Assembly: GCF_010729895.1 (NCBI RefSeq)
Contig: NZ_AP022612.1
Coordinates: 5,456,001-5,520,000, forward strand
DNA from: Mycolicibacterium confluentis
GTDB taxonomy: Bacteria; Actinomycetota; Actinomycetes; Mycobacteriales; Mycobacteriaceae
Direction of reading: 5' to 3'
Length of the DNA: 64,000 nt
In this document: one piece after another, positions 44,227 to 52,367 of the stretch
How the letters are laid out: each line of letters starts with the position of its first letter
Position numbering within the stretch: the stretch's first letter is position 1
Notes under the pieces: generated by a model
Told to the model about the DNA's origin: nothing
The model's input: the letters and a program-made list of their open reading frames with translations, nothing else
The model's database searches: none
Program-made: the position numbers and the translations under genes

Positions 44227-44232
44227 TACGGT
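44227..44232 (+). promoter_or_regulatory. Probable -10 hexamer of tRNA-Leu
   Basis: TACGGT, 14 nt before the mature tRNA 5' end, would start the transcript about 8 nt upstream of it. No clear -35 was seen. The remaining spacer between fhaA and this tRNA shows nothing else. Confidence 0.4.
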
Positions 44233-44246
44233 GTCGCAGTTCGTTT

Positions 44247-44329
44247 GGGCGAGTGGCGGAATGGCAGACGCGCTGGCTTCAGGTGCCAGTGTCCTTCGGG
44301 ACGTGGGGGTTCAAGTCCCCCTTCGCCCA
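44247..44329 (+). tRNA. leuT: tRNA-Leu (anticodon CAG)
   Basis: 83-nt class II tRNA with a long variable arm (GTCCTTCGGGAC). The acceptor arm is GGGCGAG with TTCGCCC, the anticodon stem CTGGC/GCCAG encloses TTCAGGT with CAG at 44280-44282, the T-arm is GGGGGTTCAAGTCCCCC, and the discriminator is A44329. No CCA is encoded. Confidence 0.96.
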
Positions 44330-44361
44330 CACTGAGTGGGTCCAGAACCCGCGAACACAGA

Positions 44362-44398
44362 GGTCACGAACCAGAAATGGTTCGTGACCTTTTTGTTT
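44362..44398 (+). terminator. Intrinsic terminator of tRNA-Leu
   Basis: A perfect 12-bp stem, GGTCACGAACCA with TGGTTCGTGACC, is closed by a GAAA tetraloop and followed by TTTTTGTTT. This is a textbook Rho-independent terminator, uncommon in mycobacteria. Confidence 0.95.
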
Positions 44399-44549
44399 GG
44401 TGGGGTTTTCAGGGACCTGCTCCGGGCTGGCCGACGCCGCCGATTGTCCAGGCCGTGGTTGCGGCCACACCGACTCCTCACTGCGTCGTCTCCCACTCGA
44501 TGCGGTGCGCGGTTCGTGATTGGCGCGGGTCGGCGGGCATCATCGCCGG

Positions 44550-45323
44550 GTGCATTACTTCGAGCGTCTCGGCGAGTCTCGCTTCGCCGCCACCGAGCAC
44601 ACTCAGGGGGCGTGGAACCGCGCCGAGCAGCACATCGCGCCCTCGCTCGGCCTGCTTGCACACGCCGTCGAACAGGACCGCGACCGTCGCCGCGACGACC
44701 GCCTGCCGCTGACCCGACTGTCCTACGACATCCTCGGCACGGTGCCCATCGCGGCGGTGGAGGTGGACGTGCAGGTGCGCCGCCCGGGCCGCAGCATCGA
44801 GCTGGTCGAGGCGACCATGAGCCATGCTGGCCGCGCGGTGCTGGTGCTGCGGGTGTGGCTGATGCAGCGCTTCGGCACCGAACAGCTCGCCGGGTCGAGC
44901 TTCGCGCCGATCCCCAGCCCAGAGGACACGCCGGCCTGGGACATGTCCGCGCTGTGGCGGGGCGGGTTCATCGCCTCCGCCGATGTCCGGCGGAGGGAGG
45001 TCGGCCCTGGCCGGGCGACGGCCTGGGTGCGCACCAATGTCGGGCTGCTCGCCGGAGAGACGGTGAGCCCGGCCGCCGCCGCGATCGGGCTGCTCGACAT
45101 CGGTAACGGGCTGGCCGTGCGGGCCGACCCGGCCCAGGTGGCGTTCCCGAACATCGACCTGACCGCGCATCTGTTCTCCGAGCCGCGCGGCGGCTGGCTG
45201 GGGTTCGACACCACGGTGTCCTTCGGCGCGGACGGTCTGGGCCTGACGCACAGCGTCATCCACGACGAGACCGGGCCGATCGGGTCGTCGTCGCAGATGC
45301 TGACGGTGCGCCCGGTCGCGTAG
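44550..45323 (+). CDS. Thioesterase-family (hotdog) protein
   Basis: 257 residues resembling acyl-CoA thioesterases with a double hotdog fold: SYDILGTVPIAAVEVDVQVRRPG-type strands (about 50-85), then NVGLLAGETVSP, NIDLTAHLFSEPRGGWLGFD and the closing HDETGPIGSSSQMLTV. GTG 44550 (VHYFERLGESRFAATEHT) begins where family members begin. The substrate cannot be told from sequence. Stands alone between tRNA-Leu and the phosphatase gene. Confidence 0.75.
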   Translation: MHYFERLGESRFAATEHTQGAWNRAEQHIAPSLGLLAHAVEQDRDRRRDDRLPLTRLSYDILGTVPIAAVEVDVQVRRPGRSIELVEATMSHAGRAVLVLRVWLMQRFGTEQLAGSSFAPIPSPEDTPAWDMSALWRGGFIASADVRRREVGPGRATAWVRTNVGLLAGETVSPAAAAIGLLDIGNGLAVRADPAQVAFPNIDLTAHLFSEPRGGWLGFDTTVSFGADGLGLTHSVIHDETGPIGSSSQMLTVRPVA

Positions 45324-45349
45324 GCCTCGAGCGGTGCCTTCTTTATCCC

Positions 45350-45375
45350 GTTCAGAAGTCGCTGTCCTCGGGTAA
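45350..45375 (+). promoter_or_regulatory. SigF-like promoter before the SpoIIE phosphatase gene
   Basis: GTTC (45350-45353), 16 nt, GGGTAA (45370-45375) resembles the mycobacterial SigF consensus GTTT-N15-17-GGGTAT with one mismatch in each box. It lies about 67 bp before the GTG of the phosphatase gene. Suggestive only. Confidence 0.35.
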
Positions 45376-45441
45376 CGTCGAGGCAGAGGTTGAGTTCGCA
45401 GCTTCGTCATCGAGGAAAGCCCGCGGGGGGCAGTCGCTGGT

Positions 45442-46746
45442 GTGCATCGCCGGAAGATGTCTTCCCCCGCTGATCTGATGAGGACTTGTGTGACCATCCA
45501 CCCTGAAGTCGAGAACGTCGCAGGGATTCGGTCTATTGATCAGTTGGCCGAGGACGTGGCCGTGACGCTGAGCGGATCGCTGAATCTACGGCGCACCGCA
45601 CTGCAATTGGTCGATCTCATTCAACCCACGCTCGCCGACTGGGCCATGGTCGTGATCCCCGACGGGCGGCCCGGCGCGCTGACGCTGCTGGGCGACGCCG
45701 CCCCGGGCGGGGTCGGCATCGCCCGCGCCGAGTTGGCCGGACTGCCCCTCGACCGTGTCCTGCGCACCGGTCACCCCGAACGCATCCAGGGCTGTGACCT
45801 TTCGGGGCTGGTGCCCGCCGAACCGTTCATCGAGTCCGCCCACGCGCTGGCTCCCGCCGAGGTGCTCGGGGTGGGGCTCACGGCCCGCGGCGCAACCTTC
45901 GGCGCGCTGGTGCTGCTGCGCCGGGCGGACGGCGGGTTCAGCGCTGACGAGGTCGCCTTCGCGCAGCACGTCGCCGCGAGGGCCGCACTGGCCCTGGACT
46001 CGGCCCGGCTGTATCGGGAGCAGACCCGTGTCGCGTCGGTGCTGCAGCAGAGCCTGCGGCCGCCGTCGCTGCCCAACATCCCCGGTCTGCGGTTGGCCGC
46101 GTGCTATCGGCCTGCGGCCGAACACCTCGACATCGGTGGTGACTTCTACGACGTCGTCGGGAGTGACGGTGACTGGCTGGTCGCGCTCGGCGACGTGTGC
46201 GGCAAGGGCGTCGAGGCAGCGGCGCTGACCGGGCAGGCTCGCCAAAGTATCCGCACCGCAGCCCATTTCGATCGCGATCCCGCGGCGGTTCTGGGTGTGA
46301 CGAACACCGTGCTCTACAACCCGTCGTCGACGCAGTTCGTGACGGTGCTGTGTGCGAGGCTGCGGCCACGACCCGACGGCACCGGTGTCGACGTCGATCT
46401 GGCCACCGCTGGCCATCCGCCGCCTTTGGTGCTGCGCGCCGACGGGCGCGTCGAGCAGATCGTGGTGTACGGCACGGCCGCCGCCCTCGTCGCCGAAGTC
46501 CAATACGGCGCAACGTCTTTCCGCCTCGAACCCGGTGACACGATGCTGATGTTCACCGACGGGGTCGATGAGGCGTGGGGAAACGCGGGCCAGTACGGGC
46601 TGGAGAGACTGCGCGCCATGCTGCCCGCCTACGCCGGTGCCTCTCCCGAGGTCGTCTGCGAAGCGGTGGAGCAGGACGTCATGGAGTATCTCGACGGCCA
46701 CGCCCACGACGACATCGCTCTGCTGGCCGTCACATGCAGCGTCTAG
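45442..46746 (+). CDS. GAF-SpoIIE PP2C-type phosphatase
   Basis: 434 residues. A GAF-like sensor (about 40-190, ending FAQHVAARAALALDSARLYRE) with a short coiled-coil link precedes a complete SpoIIE/RsbU phosphatase (about 205-430). Metal ligands are present in GGDFYDVV, LGDVCGKGVEAAALTG, LATAGHPPPLVL, FTDGVDEAWG and HDDIALLAV. Such enzymes dephosphorylate STAS-domain anti-anti-sigma factors and thereby release alternative sigma factors. No STAS or anti-sigma gene is next to it; its partner is instead the overlapping B12-binding protein. GTG 45442 is assumed; later starts (45478, 45490) are possible. Confidence 0.85.
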   Translation: MHRRKMSSPADLMRTCVTIHPEVENVAGIRSIDQLAEDVAVTLSGSLNLRRTALQLVDLIQPTLADWAMVVIPDGRPGALTLLGDAAPGGVGIARAELAGLPLDRVLRTGHPERIQGCDLSGLVPAEPFIESAHALAPAEVLGVGLTARGATFGALVLLRRADGGFSADEVAFAQHVAARAALALDSARLYREQTRVASVLQQSLRPPSLPNIPGLRLAACYRPAAEHLDIGGDFYDVVGSDGDWLVALGDVCGKGVEAAALTGQARQSIRTAAHFDRDPAAVLGVTNTVLYNPSSTQFVTVLCARLRPRPDGTGVDVDLATAGHPPPLVLRADGRVEQIVVYGTAAALVAEVQYGATSFRLEPGDTMLMFTDGVDEAWGNAGQYGLERLRAMLPAYAGASPEVVCEAVEQDVMEYLDGHAHDDIALLAVTCSV

Positions 46747-47756
46747 ATCCCGCGCCGGAGGTGCTGGAAGAGTACGAGGCCGCCGTCGCCGCATCTGACA
46801 GGCCCAGAGTCGTTGCGCTGGTGGACAAGATGCTCGATGACGGGATGGCCCCGTTGTCGGTCCTCACCGACGTCGTGGCGACCTCCCAACGCGTCATCGG
46901 CCAACGATGGCAGCGCGGCGAATGGTCGGTGGCGCAGGAGCATGCGGCCACCGCGATGGCGATGGCCGCCACCGAAGTCGTCGCCCGACGGGCCGCAGAA
47001 GTTCCCGTCACCTGCGGGCATGTGATCGTGACCTGCGCTGAGCGGGAATGGCATTGGCTGCCCGCAGCCATCATCGGGTGCGTCCTCCGGACTGCCGGGT
47101 GGCAGACCACTCCGCTGGGACCGGCGACATCACCGCTGCGCCTGAGCCAGTACATCCAGGACGTCGGCCCCGAGGCGGTCGCCATCAGTTGTTCGGTGTT
47201 GGGTTCGATCCCGACCACCCGCCGCTTCATCGAGGCGAGCACATCGGCCGGTGTGCCGGTGGTGGTCGGCGGTCCCGCCCTCGGTGGGGACGCGGTCAGG
47301 GCCGCGGCGCTCGGTGCGACGGCGTGGGCCGCGGATGCGGTCGGCGCACTCGAGGCGATGGACGCCCTCCCTGTCGTGGTGTCGCCGGTGTCTCCACTGC
47401 CCGAGGCGCCCGCGCAGGAGCAGGGCGCCCTGGAATTGGCGCATGCTGACCTCGTGGATCGCGTGATCCGCCAGTGGAGCGTGACCGCCGACGAAGCATC
47501 CGGCCCCGAGCAGACCGCGTTGCGTGCCGTGGCCCGAGACGCCGTACCGCAGACGCTGCACGCGGTCTCGGCGGCACTGTTGACAGGTGACCCACGCCCG
47601 GTTTCGGAGACCGCGTTGTGGACGGGAGAACTGCTGGCCCACCGCGGTGTCGAGGTTGGGCCGGCGATCGAGGAGATGGGCCGGGTGCTGGGCGCGACGC
47701 TGTTGGACTATCCGCTGAGCACCGGTCTGATCAGCGAGCACTTTCGCCTCGGCTGA
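46734..47756 (+). CDS. CarH-like cobalamin-binding protein without a DNA-binding domain
   Basis: 340 residues. Residues about 10-90 are a helical cap with Wx9EH (Trp59, Glu69, His70), the adenosylcobalamin-capping motif of CarH/LitR photoreceptors. Residues about 93-215 are a B12-binding Rossmann domain with E-x-H-x-x-P (His107, in place of DxHxxG), SVL (154-156) and GG (179-180). A further about 120 helical residues end the protein. The MerR-type DNA-binding domain of CarH is absent. ATG 46734 overlaps the phosphatase stop by 13 bp, so the two are made together; a light- or B12-dependent control of that phosphatase is inferred. Confidence 0.75.
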   Translation: MQRLDPAPEVLEEYEAAVAASDRPRVVALVDKMLDDGMAPLSVLTDVVATSQRVIGQRWQRGEWSVAQEHAATAMAMAATEVVARRAAEVPVTCGHVIVTCAEREWHWLPAAIIGCVLRTAGWQTTPLGPATSPLRLSQYIQDVGPEAVAISCSVLGSIPTTRRFIEASTSAGVPVVVGGPALGGDAVRAAALGATAWAADAVGALEAMDALPVVVSPVSPLPEAPAQEQGALELAHADLVDRVIRQWSVTADEASGPEQTALRAVARDAVPQTLHAVSAALLTGDPRPVSETALWTGELLAHRGVEVGPAIEEMGRVLGATLLDYPLSTGLISEHFRLG

Positions 47757-47838
47757 GGATTCTGGATTCGAAAGGCCGCACGCTGGATACTCGATATCGC
47801 GTCAACGCACGACCGCAACCGAGTCGGAGGGACACAGC

Positions 47839-48003
47839 ATGACCGCAGATCCTGGAGATCTCGCAGAGCAGGCGACCCCCCTGGAGTCGCCCGAAGAGGA
47901 GGACCTCGGCGAGCTGCCGATCGAGGCGGACCCCGCCGACTACGTCGAGCAGCATGAGGCGGTCGACGTGTCTGACGAGGACTATCCCAACGACCGCGAG
48001 TGA
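47839..48003 (+). CDS. Small acidic hypothetical protein
   Basis: 54 residues starting MTADPGDLAEQATPLESPEE, with LPIEADPADYVEQHEAVDVS and the ending DEDYPNDRE. It is very acidic, with no Cys, no hydrophobic helix and probably disordered. GGAGGG sits 9 nt before the ATG. Similar short acidic proteins with DPAD and EQ motifs are common and unexplained in mycobacteria. It lies 82 bp after the B12-binding gene and could share its transcript. Confidence 0.65.
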   Translation: MTADPGDLAEQATPLESPEEEDLGELPIEADPADYVEQHEAVDVSDEDYPNDRE

Positions 48004-48411
48004 GCGGGTGACCCTGGCCGACGTGCGGTCAGCTCGGCCCGTTCCTTGATTCCCAGCAGCATCCTGCGGTACATCGGGAAGTCCGCGAGTTCGAGGATCG
48101 GCGCGAACGCCAGGGTGCCGGGCTTTGTGTAGGAGGTGCGCAGCCGGGTCACCAGACGGGTGCCACCGTCCGGCAGCGGTCGCAGTACCCAGGCCCAGCT
48201 GCACAATCCACGGCCACACCAGCGCGGGAGCGGCGTCGATCGTCAGCGCCCGGGTTGCGTGCATCCCGAATCGGGACACCGGGTGTTCGTCGCCGGGCAG
48301 CGTCTGCGCCCGCTCGCCGGCGGTGGCTCCCCACCCCGTGTGCCAGTGGCGTACTGCCGTGAGCGTGAGCGTCACGGCGAACAGCGCTGGAATCCGGCGG
48401 GGTATCGACAC
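47982..48411 (-). pseudogene. SRPBCC-family protein remnant (internal deletion and frameshift)
   Basis: From GTG 48411 one frame reads VSIPRRIPALFAVTLTLTAV and on to ALTIDAAPALVWPWIVQLG, the start of a mycobacterial SRPBCC (START-like) protein. The C-terminal half, SWAWVLRPLPDGGTRLVTRL through FPMYRRMLLGIKERAELT, is in another frame that begins at the same place (around 48200). The middle of the fold, several dozen residues, is missing at the junction. A deletion that also shifted the frame explains both. Downstream of the acyl-AMP ligase gene on the same strand. Confidence 0.7.
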
Positions 48412-48564
48412 CGCGATATCGTCGCACCGCTCGAGGCGTCTCCGGGTGCCGAAGGTGCGTCCAGGGCTGTGGCCGGCGATCCGAAACAGCCCTGAGCGCA
48501 CTCTCGCGAGTGGCGGGCCGCAGACCGCGGGGCCCCGCTCAGCGGGGTCGTTGGCGGGAAAGAG

Positions 48565-50406
48565 TCAGTTGAACGCGCCGGCCAGGTATTCCGTGCGGCA
48601 CGCGTTGCGGGCCAACTTGCCGCTGGTGGTGCGCGGAATCGCCCCGGCGGGCACCAGGCGCACATCGGCGACGGGCAGGCCGTGCTGACGTGACACGGCC
48701 GCGCGGATCGCCGCCGCGACGGGCTCAGGCTCGGCCTTGCCCGCACCGGTGGCGCGCTCGGCGATGATCACCAACTGCTCCCCGGATCCACCGGAGTCAT
48801 TGGCGGACAACGCAAATGCCGTCACATAGCCGGAACGCACGGCCGGTGAGGCAGCCGACACCGTGGCCTCGATGTCCTGGGGGTAGTGGTTGCGGCCGTC
48901 GACGATGATGACGTCCTTGATGCGGCCGATGATGTAGAGCTCATCCTCGATGTACACGCCGAGATCGCCGGTGCGCAGCCACAGACCGGAGTCCGGGGCG
49001 CCCTCGGCGTGGCTGTTCTCGGGCTGCCGGGACTGCAGCTTGTTACCGAAGACCGTCTGGGTCTCCTCTTCGCGGCCCCAGTAGCCGCGGCCGATGTTGT
49101 CGCCGTGCAGCCAGATCTCGCCGACGTGGCGCGCGGGCAGTTCAGCAGCGATCTCGGAGTCGACGACGACGCCCCACTGGCTGGGGATCATCTGTCCGCA
49201 CGAAACGTAGGGGACACCCTCGGAGTGGTCCGGGCTGACGGGCACCGCGAGGCCCTTGCTGAGTTCGCCGCGGTGCAGGTACAGCGCGCTGGGTACCGCG
49301 GCCGGCGGCACGGAGGCCACCGACAGCGTCGCCTCGGCCATGCCGTAGGACGGCTTGACCGCCGAGGGCGGCAGACCGTAGGGGCCGAAGGTCGCGTTGA
49401 ACGCTTCGATCGCGGCCAGGCTGACCGGTTCGGAGCCGTTGAGCAGACCGACGACGTTGCTGAGGTCGAAACCCTCGGTGTCCTGCGGGACGCCACGCTG
49501 CGCGGCCAGTTCGAAGGCGAAGTTCGGGGCGGCCGCGAACACCCGGCCCTGGGCCGACTCGCGGGCCAACTGCACCATCCAGCGGTGCGGCCGGCGCACA
49601 AACGCCATGGGGTTCATGAGCGTGATGTGTCCGCCGCACAACGCCGGGAACATGATCATGATCAGGCCCATGTCGTGGTACAGCGGGAGCCAGCTGACGC
49701 TGCGGATGTCGGTGTCCAGTTCACCGGCCAGGATCATCTGCAGGACGTTGGTGCACACCCCGCGGTGGGTGATCTCCACGCCAGCCGGAGTCCGGGTGGA
49801 CCCCGAGGTGTACTGCAGGTAGGCGAGGTCGTCGGTGCCATGCACGGCGGGCACGAACGTCGCGCCGACAGAGTCCGGGACGGCGTCGACGGCGATCACC
49901 CGGGGTCGCTGCGACGCCGGGTGTCGGCGCAGGAAGCCGCGCACCGACTCCGCGGCGGCGGTGGTGGTCAGCACGACCGTGGGGGAGGCATCGGCGAGCA
50001 CCGCGTCGAGGCGTTCGGCGTGACCTGGGAGTTCGGGGGCGAACAGCGGCACCGAGATCATGCCGGCGTGGATGGCCGCGAAGAAGCCCACGACGTAGTC
50101 GTTGCCCTGGGGCGCCAGGATCGCCACGCGGTCGCCGGGGGAGCAGACCTGCTGCAGGCGGGCGCCGACGGCACGCAGGCGCGCGCCGAGTTGGGTCCAG
50201 GTGAGTTCGTGGACGACGGGGTCGTCGCCGCGGGTGTAGTCGAGGTAGCGGTAGGCCAGTTCGTCGCCGAGGCCTGCGACGTTGCGATCCAGATACGAGG
50301 TCAGCGTCACGCCGTCCGGCAACGCGATGGCACCGTCGGCGTCCAGGTAGTCAGCGACCTTGATTCCGGTGAAGCTGACTCCGTCAGCGAAGTCATCTCG
50401 ACACAC
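48565..50406 (-). CDS. Fatty acyl-AMP ligase (FadD32-like)
   Basis: 613-residue adenylate-forming enzyme. Motifs are the phosphate-loop YTSGSTRTPAG, LNGSEPVS, KPSYGMAEATLSVA, LWLRTGDLGVYIEDELYI, GRIKDVIIVDGRNHYPQDIE and the catalytic Lys in IPRTTSGKLARNA. The long form and these sequences place it with the mycobacterial FAAL group that loads fatty acids as acyl-AMP onto polyketide synthases. FadD32 itself lies beside pks13; no PKS is near here, so the pathway served is unknown. GTG start 50406; a palindrome sits just upstream. Confidence 0.85.
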   Translation of the reverse strand: MCRDDFADGVSFTGIKVADYLDADGAIALPDGVTLTSYLDRNVAGLGDELAYRYLDYTRGDDPVVHELTWTQLGARLRAVGARLQQVCSPGDRVAILAPQGNDYVVGFFAAIHAGMISVPLFAPELPGHAERLDAVLADASPTVVLTTTAAAESVRGFLRRHPASQRPRVIAVDAVPDSVGATFVPAVHGTDDLAYLQYTSGSTRTPAGVEITHRGVCTNVLQMILAGELDTDIRSVSWLPLYHDMGLIMIMFPALCGGHITLMNPMAFVRRPHRWMVQLARESAQGRVFAAAPNFAFELAAQRGVPQDTEGFDLSNVVGLLNGSEPVSLAAIEAFNATFGPYGLPPSAVKPSYGMAEATLSVASVPPAAVPSALYLHRGELSKGLAVPVSPDHSEGVPYVSCGQMIPSQWGVVVDSEIAAELPARHVGEIWLHGDNIGRGYWGREEETQTVFGNKLQSRQPENSHAEGAPDSGLWLRTGDLGVYIEDELYIIGRIKDVIIVDGRNHYPQDIEATVSAASPAVRSGYVTAFALSANDSGGSGEQLVIIAERATGAGKAEPEPVAAAIRAAVSRQHGLPVADVRLVPAGAIPRTTSGKLARNACRTEYLAGAFN

Positions 50407-50420
50407 CGCAGAGACTCTAA

Positions 50421-50431
50421 TAGTTGTACTA
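50421..50431. promoter_or_regulatory. Operator-like palindrome before the acyl-AMP ligase gene
   Basis: TAGT-TGT-ACTA in an AT-rich patch (TAATAGTTGTACTAACAAT), 15 bp upstream of the GTG at 50406 and between divergent genes. Position and symmetry suggest a repressor site; no regulator gene is adjacent. Confidence 0.4.
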
Positions 50432-50603
50432 ACAATCCCGTCAATTGGCCCGCCATGATCCCGGTCACGGTGTGGGACATCAGCCGACCATGTCTCACAT
50501 CTGCGGCGTGCGGGTGCGGCGGGCTCGCCGTCCGGCCGCTATGTTTGCCCATGTGATGCTCGCCGACCACGTGGTGCCTGGCGCGGCACCGGGGAGGTAG
50601 CCG

Positions 50604-52367
50604 ATGTTGCCGCCCGGTGCGCTCGTCGCGGGATACCGCGTCGAAGGGGTCCTCGGCATGGGCGGCATGGGCGTGGTGTACCTCGTCGCCAATCCGGAAC
50701 TGCCGCGGCGCGACGCGCTGAAGGTGCTGTCTGCCGAACTGTCCCGCGACCCGGACTTCCGGGCCCGCTTCACCCGCGAGGCCGACGTGGCCTCGATGCT
50801 CGACCATCCCAACATCACCTCGATCTACCGCCGCGGCACCACCGAGGACGGCCAGCTGTGGATCGCGATGCAGTTCGTCGACGGCACCGATGCGGACGCC
50901 GCCCTGAGGACCGGCACGATCACTCCCAACCGCGCCGTGCACATCGTCACCGAGGTGGGTAAGGCGCTCGACTACGCCCACGAGCACCACGTCGTGCACC
51001 GCGACGTGAAACCCGCCAACTTCCTGCTGTCCGGTCCGCCCGGCCCGCGCGAACGCGTGCTGCTGGGCGATTTCGGCATCGCCCGCGCGCTCGACGATGT
51101 GAGCCTGACGGTCACGGGGTCGGTCACCGCGACGCTGGCCTACGCCGCACCCGAGGTGCTCTCGGGGGAACCGGTGGACGGCCGCTCGGACATCTACTCG
51201 CTGGGCTGCTCGCTGTTCCGGATGCTGACGGGGAAGGCGCCCTTCCACGACTCACCGAGCGCCGCCGCGGTGATGACCGCACACCTGCAGCAGCCCCCGC
51301 CGCGCGTGACCGCGGTGGTGCACAACCTGCCCGCGGCGCTCGATGCGGTGATCGCGACCGCCATGGCCAAAGACCCGGCACGCCGCTATCAGACCGCGGC
51401 GGAGTTCGCCGCCGCCGCGGCTTCCGCCCTCAACGACGACCGCACCATCCCGGCGCCGAGGGGGCGTATCGCGCCACCGCCGATGCCCGCGCCGTCAGCC
51501 ACGACCGGTCCGCCGCCCAACGCCGCGCCGCCGTCCAACGGGTGGATGGCTCCGCCGTCGTACCCGCACTACGCGCCGCCGCCGATGAACTTGACACCGC
51601 CGCGGACTCGCCGCCGCGGGCCGATGGTCGCGGCCGTCGCGGGCGCAGTGGTCCTGGTGGCCGCGGGAGTCGCCGGGGCGACCATGCTCACCAACAGCCG
51701 AGACGACGATGCTCCGGCCGATCCGTCGGCCACCACGGCGGCGACGACCTCGGCGACGACCAGCCGCACTGGGTCGCCCGTGGCGCCGGTGGCGGCGTCG
51801 GGACTGCCCGGACTGCTCAGTCGCACAAGTGAATTGGCCAATCTTGCGGGGGCGACCGGCATTGTGGTCACGGGCGAGGCGCCGGTGCTCTCCGACGACG
51901 CCGCTTCTGTCGACAACAAGGAATGTGTCGGGGCATGGCTGCCCGGGCAGCGTGTGGTCTACGGAGACTCCGGTTGGAGCGCGACACAGCAGCAGATGTC
52001 CCGCAACACCGGCGACGGTCCGCCGAGCCACACCGTGACCCAGGTGGTGGTGTCGTTCCCCACCGCGGAGGCCGCGACCCGCAACGTCGACCAGCAGGAA
52101 CAGACATGGCGGACGTGCGAGGGCCAGATGATCATGGCGACGTATCCGCAGTCCACCGACACGGTCCGATACACCTTCGGCGCGCCCACCACGGAGGACG
52201 GAGTGGTCTCGATGCGGGAGATCCGCGAGGGCGGCAACGGCTGGGGCTGCGAACGCGCCGTCGGCGCCCGCAACAACGTCGTGGCCGACACCATGGTGTG
52301 CCGGTACGACCCCACGGGTCAGGCCGCGGCGATCGCCCGCGCGATCCTGGACCGGGTCCCGAACTAA
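50604..52367 (+). CDS. Ser/Thr protein kinase with PknH-type sensor domain
   Basis: 587 residues. Kinase domain about 8-275: GMGGMGVVY, catalytic Lys in [23 protein letters not shown] Pro-rich juxtamembrane region and one transmembrane helix (about 348-369, MVAAVAGAVVLVAAGVAGATM) lead to an extracellular domain (about 395-587) with the PknH sensor pattern, including paired Cys (KECVGAW, RTCEGQM, GWGCERAV, MVCRYD). PknF/H/I-type kinases respond to envelope conditions. GGGGAGG precedes the ATG. The 3' end overlaps the convergent sseB by 4 bp. Confidence 0.9.
   Translation: MLPPGALVAGYRVEGVLGMGGMGVVYLVANPELPRRDALKVLSAELSRDPDFRARFTREADVASMLDHPNITSIYRRGTTEDGQLWIAMQFVDGTDADAALRTGTITPNRAVHIVTEVGKALDYAHEHHVVHRDVKPANFLLSGPPGPRERVLLGDFGIARALDDVSLTVTGSVTATLAYAAPEVLSGEPVDGRSDIYSLGCSLFRMLTGKAPFHDSPSAAAVMTAHLQQPPPRVTAVVHNLPAALDAVIATAMAKDPARRYQTAAEFAAAAASALNDDRTIPAPRGRIAPPPMPAPSATTGPPPNAAPPSNGWMAPPSYPHYAPPPMNLTPPRTRRRGPMVAAVAGAVVLVAAGVAGATMLTNSRDDDAPADPSATTAATTSATTSRTGSPVAPVAASGLPGLLSRTSELANLAGATGIVVTGEAPVLSDDAASVDNKECVGAWLPGQRVVYGDSGWSATQQQMSRNTGDGPPSHTVTQVVVSFPTAEAATRNVDQQEQTWRTCEGQMIMATYPQSTDTVRYTFGAPTTEDGVVSMREIREGGNGWGCERAVGARNNVVADTMVCRYDPTGQAAAIARAILDRVPN

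Noticed and set aside
30134..44329. tRNA genes as integration sites for a genomic island
   Set aside because: I saw no repeated tRNA 3' end, integrase or other phage-like gene near any of the three tRNAs.
48886..50556. 556-codon plus-strand frame opposite the acyl-AMP ligase gene
   Set aside because: Low-complexity Gly/Arg/Val product, shadow of the ligase codons.
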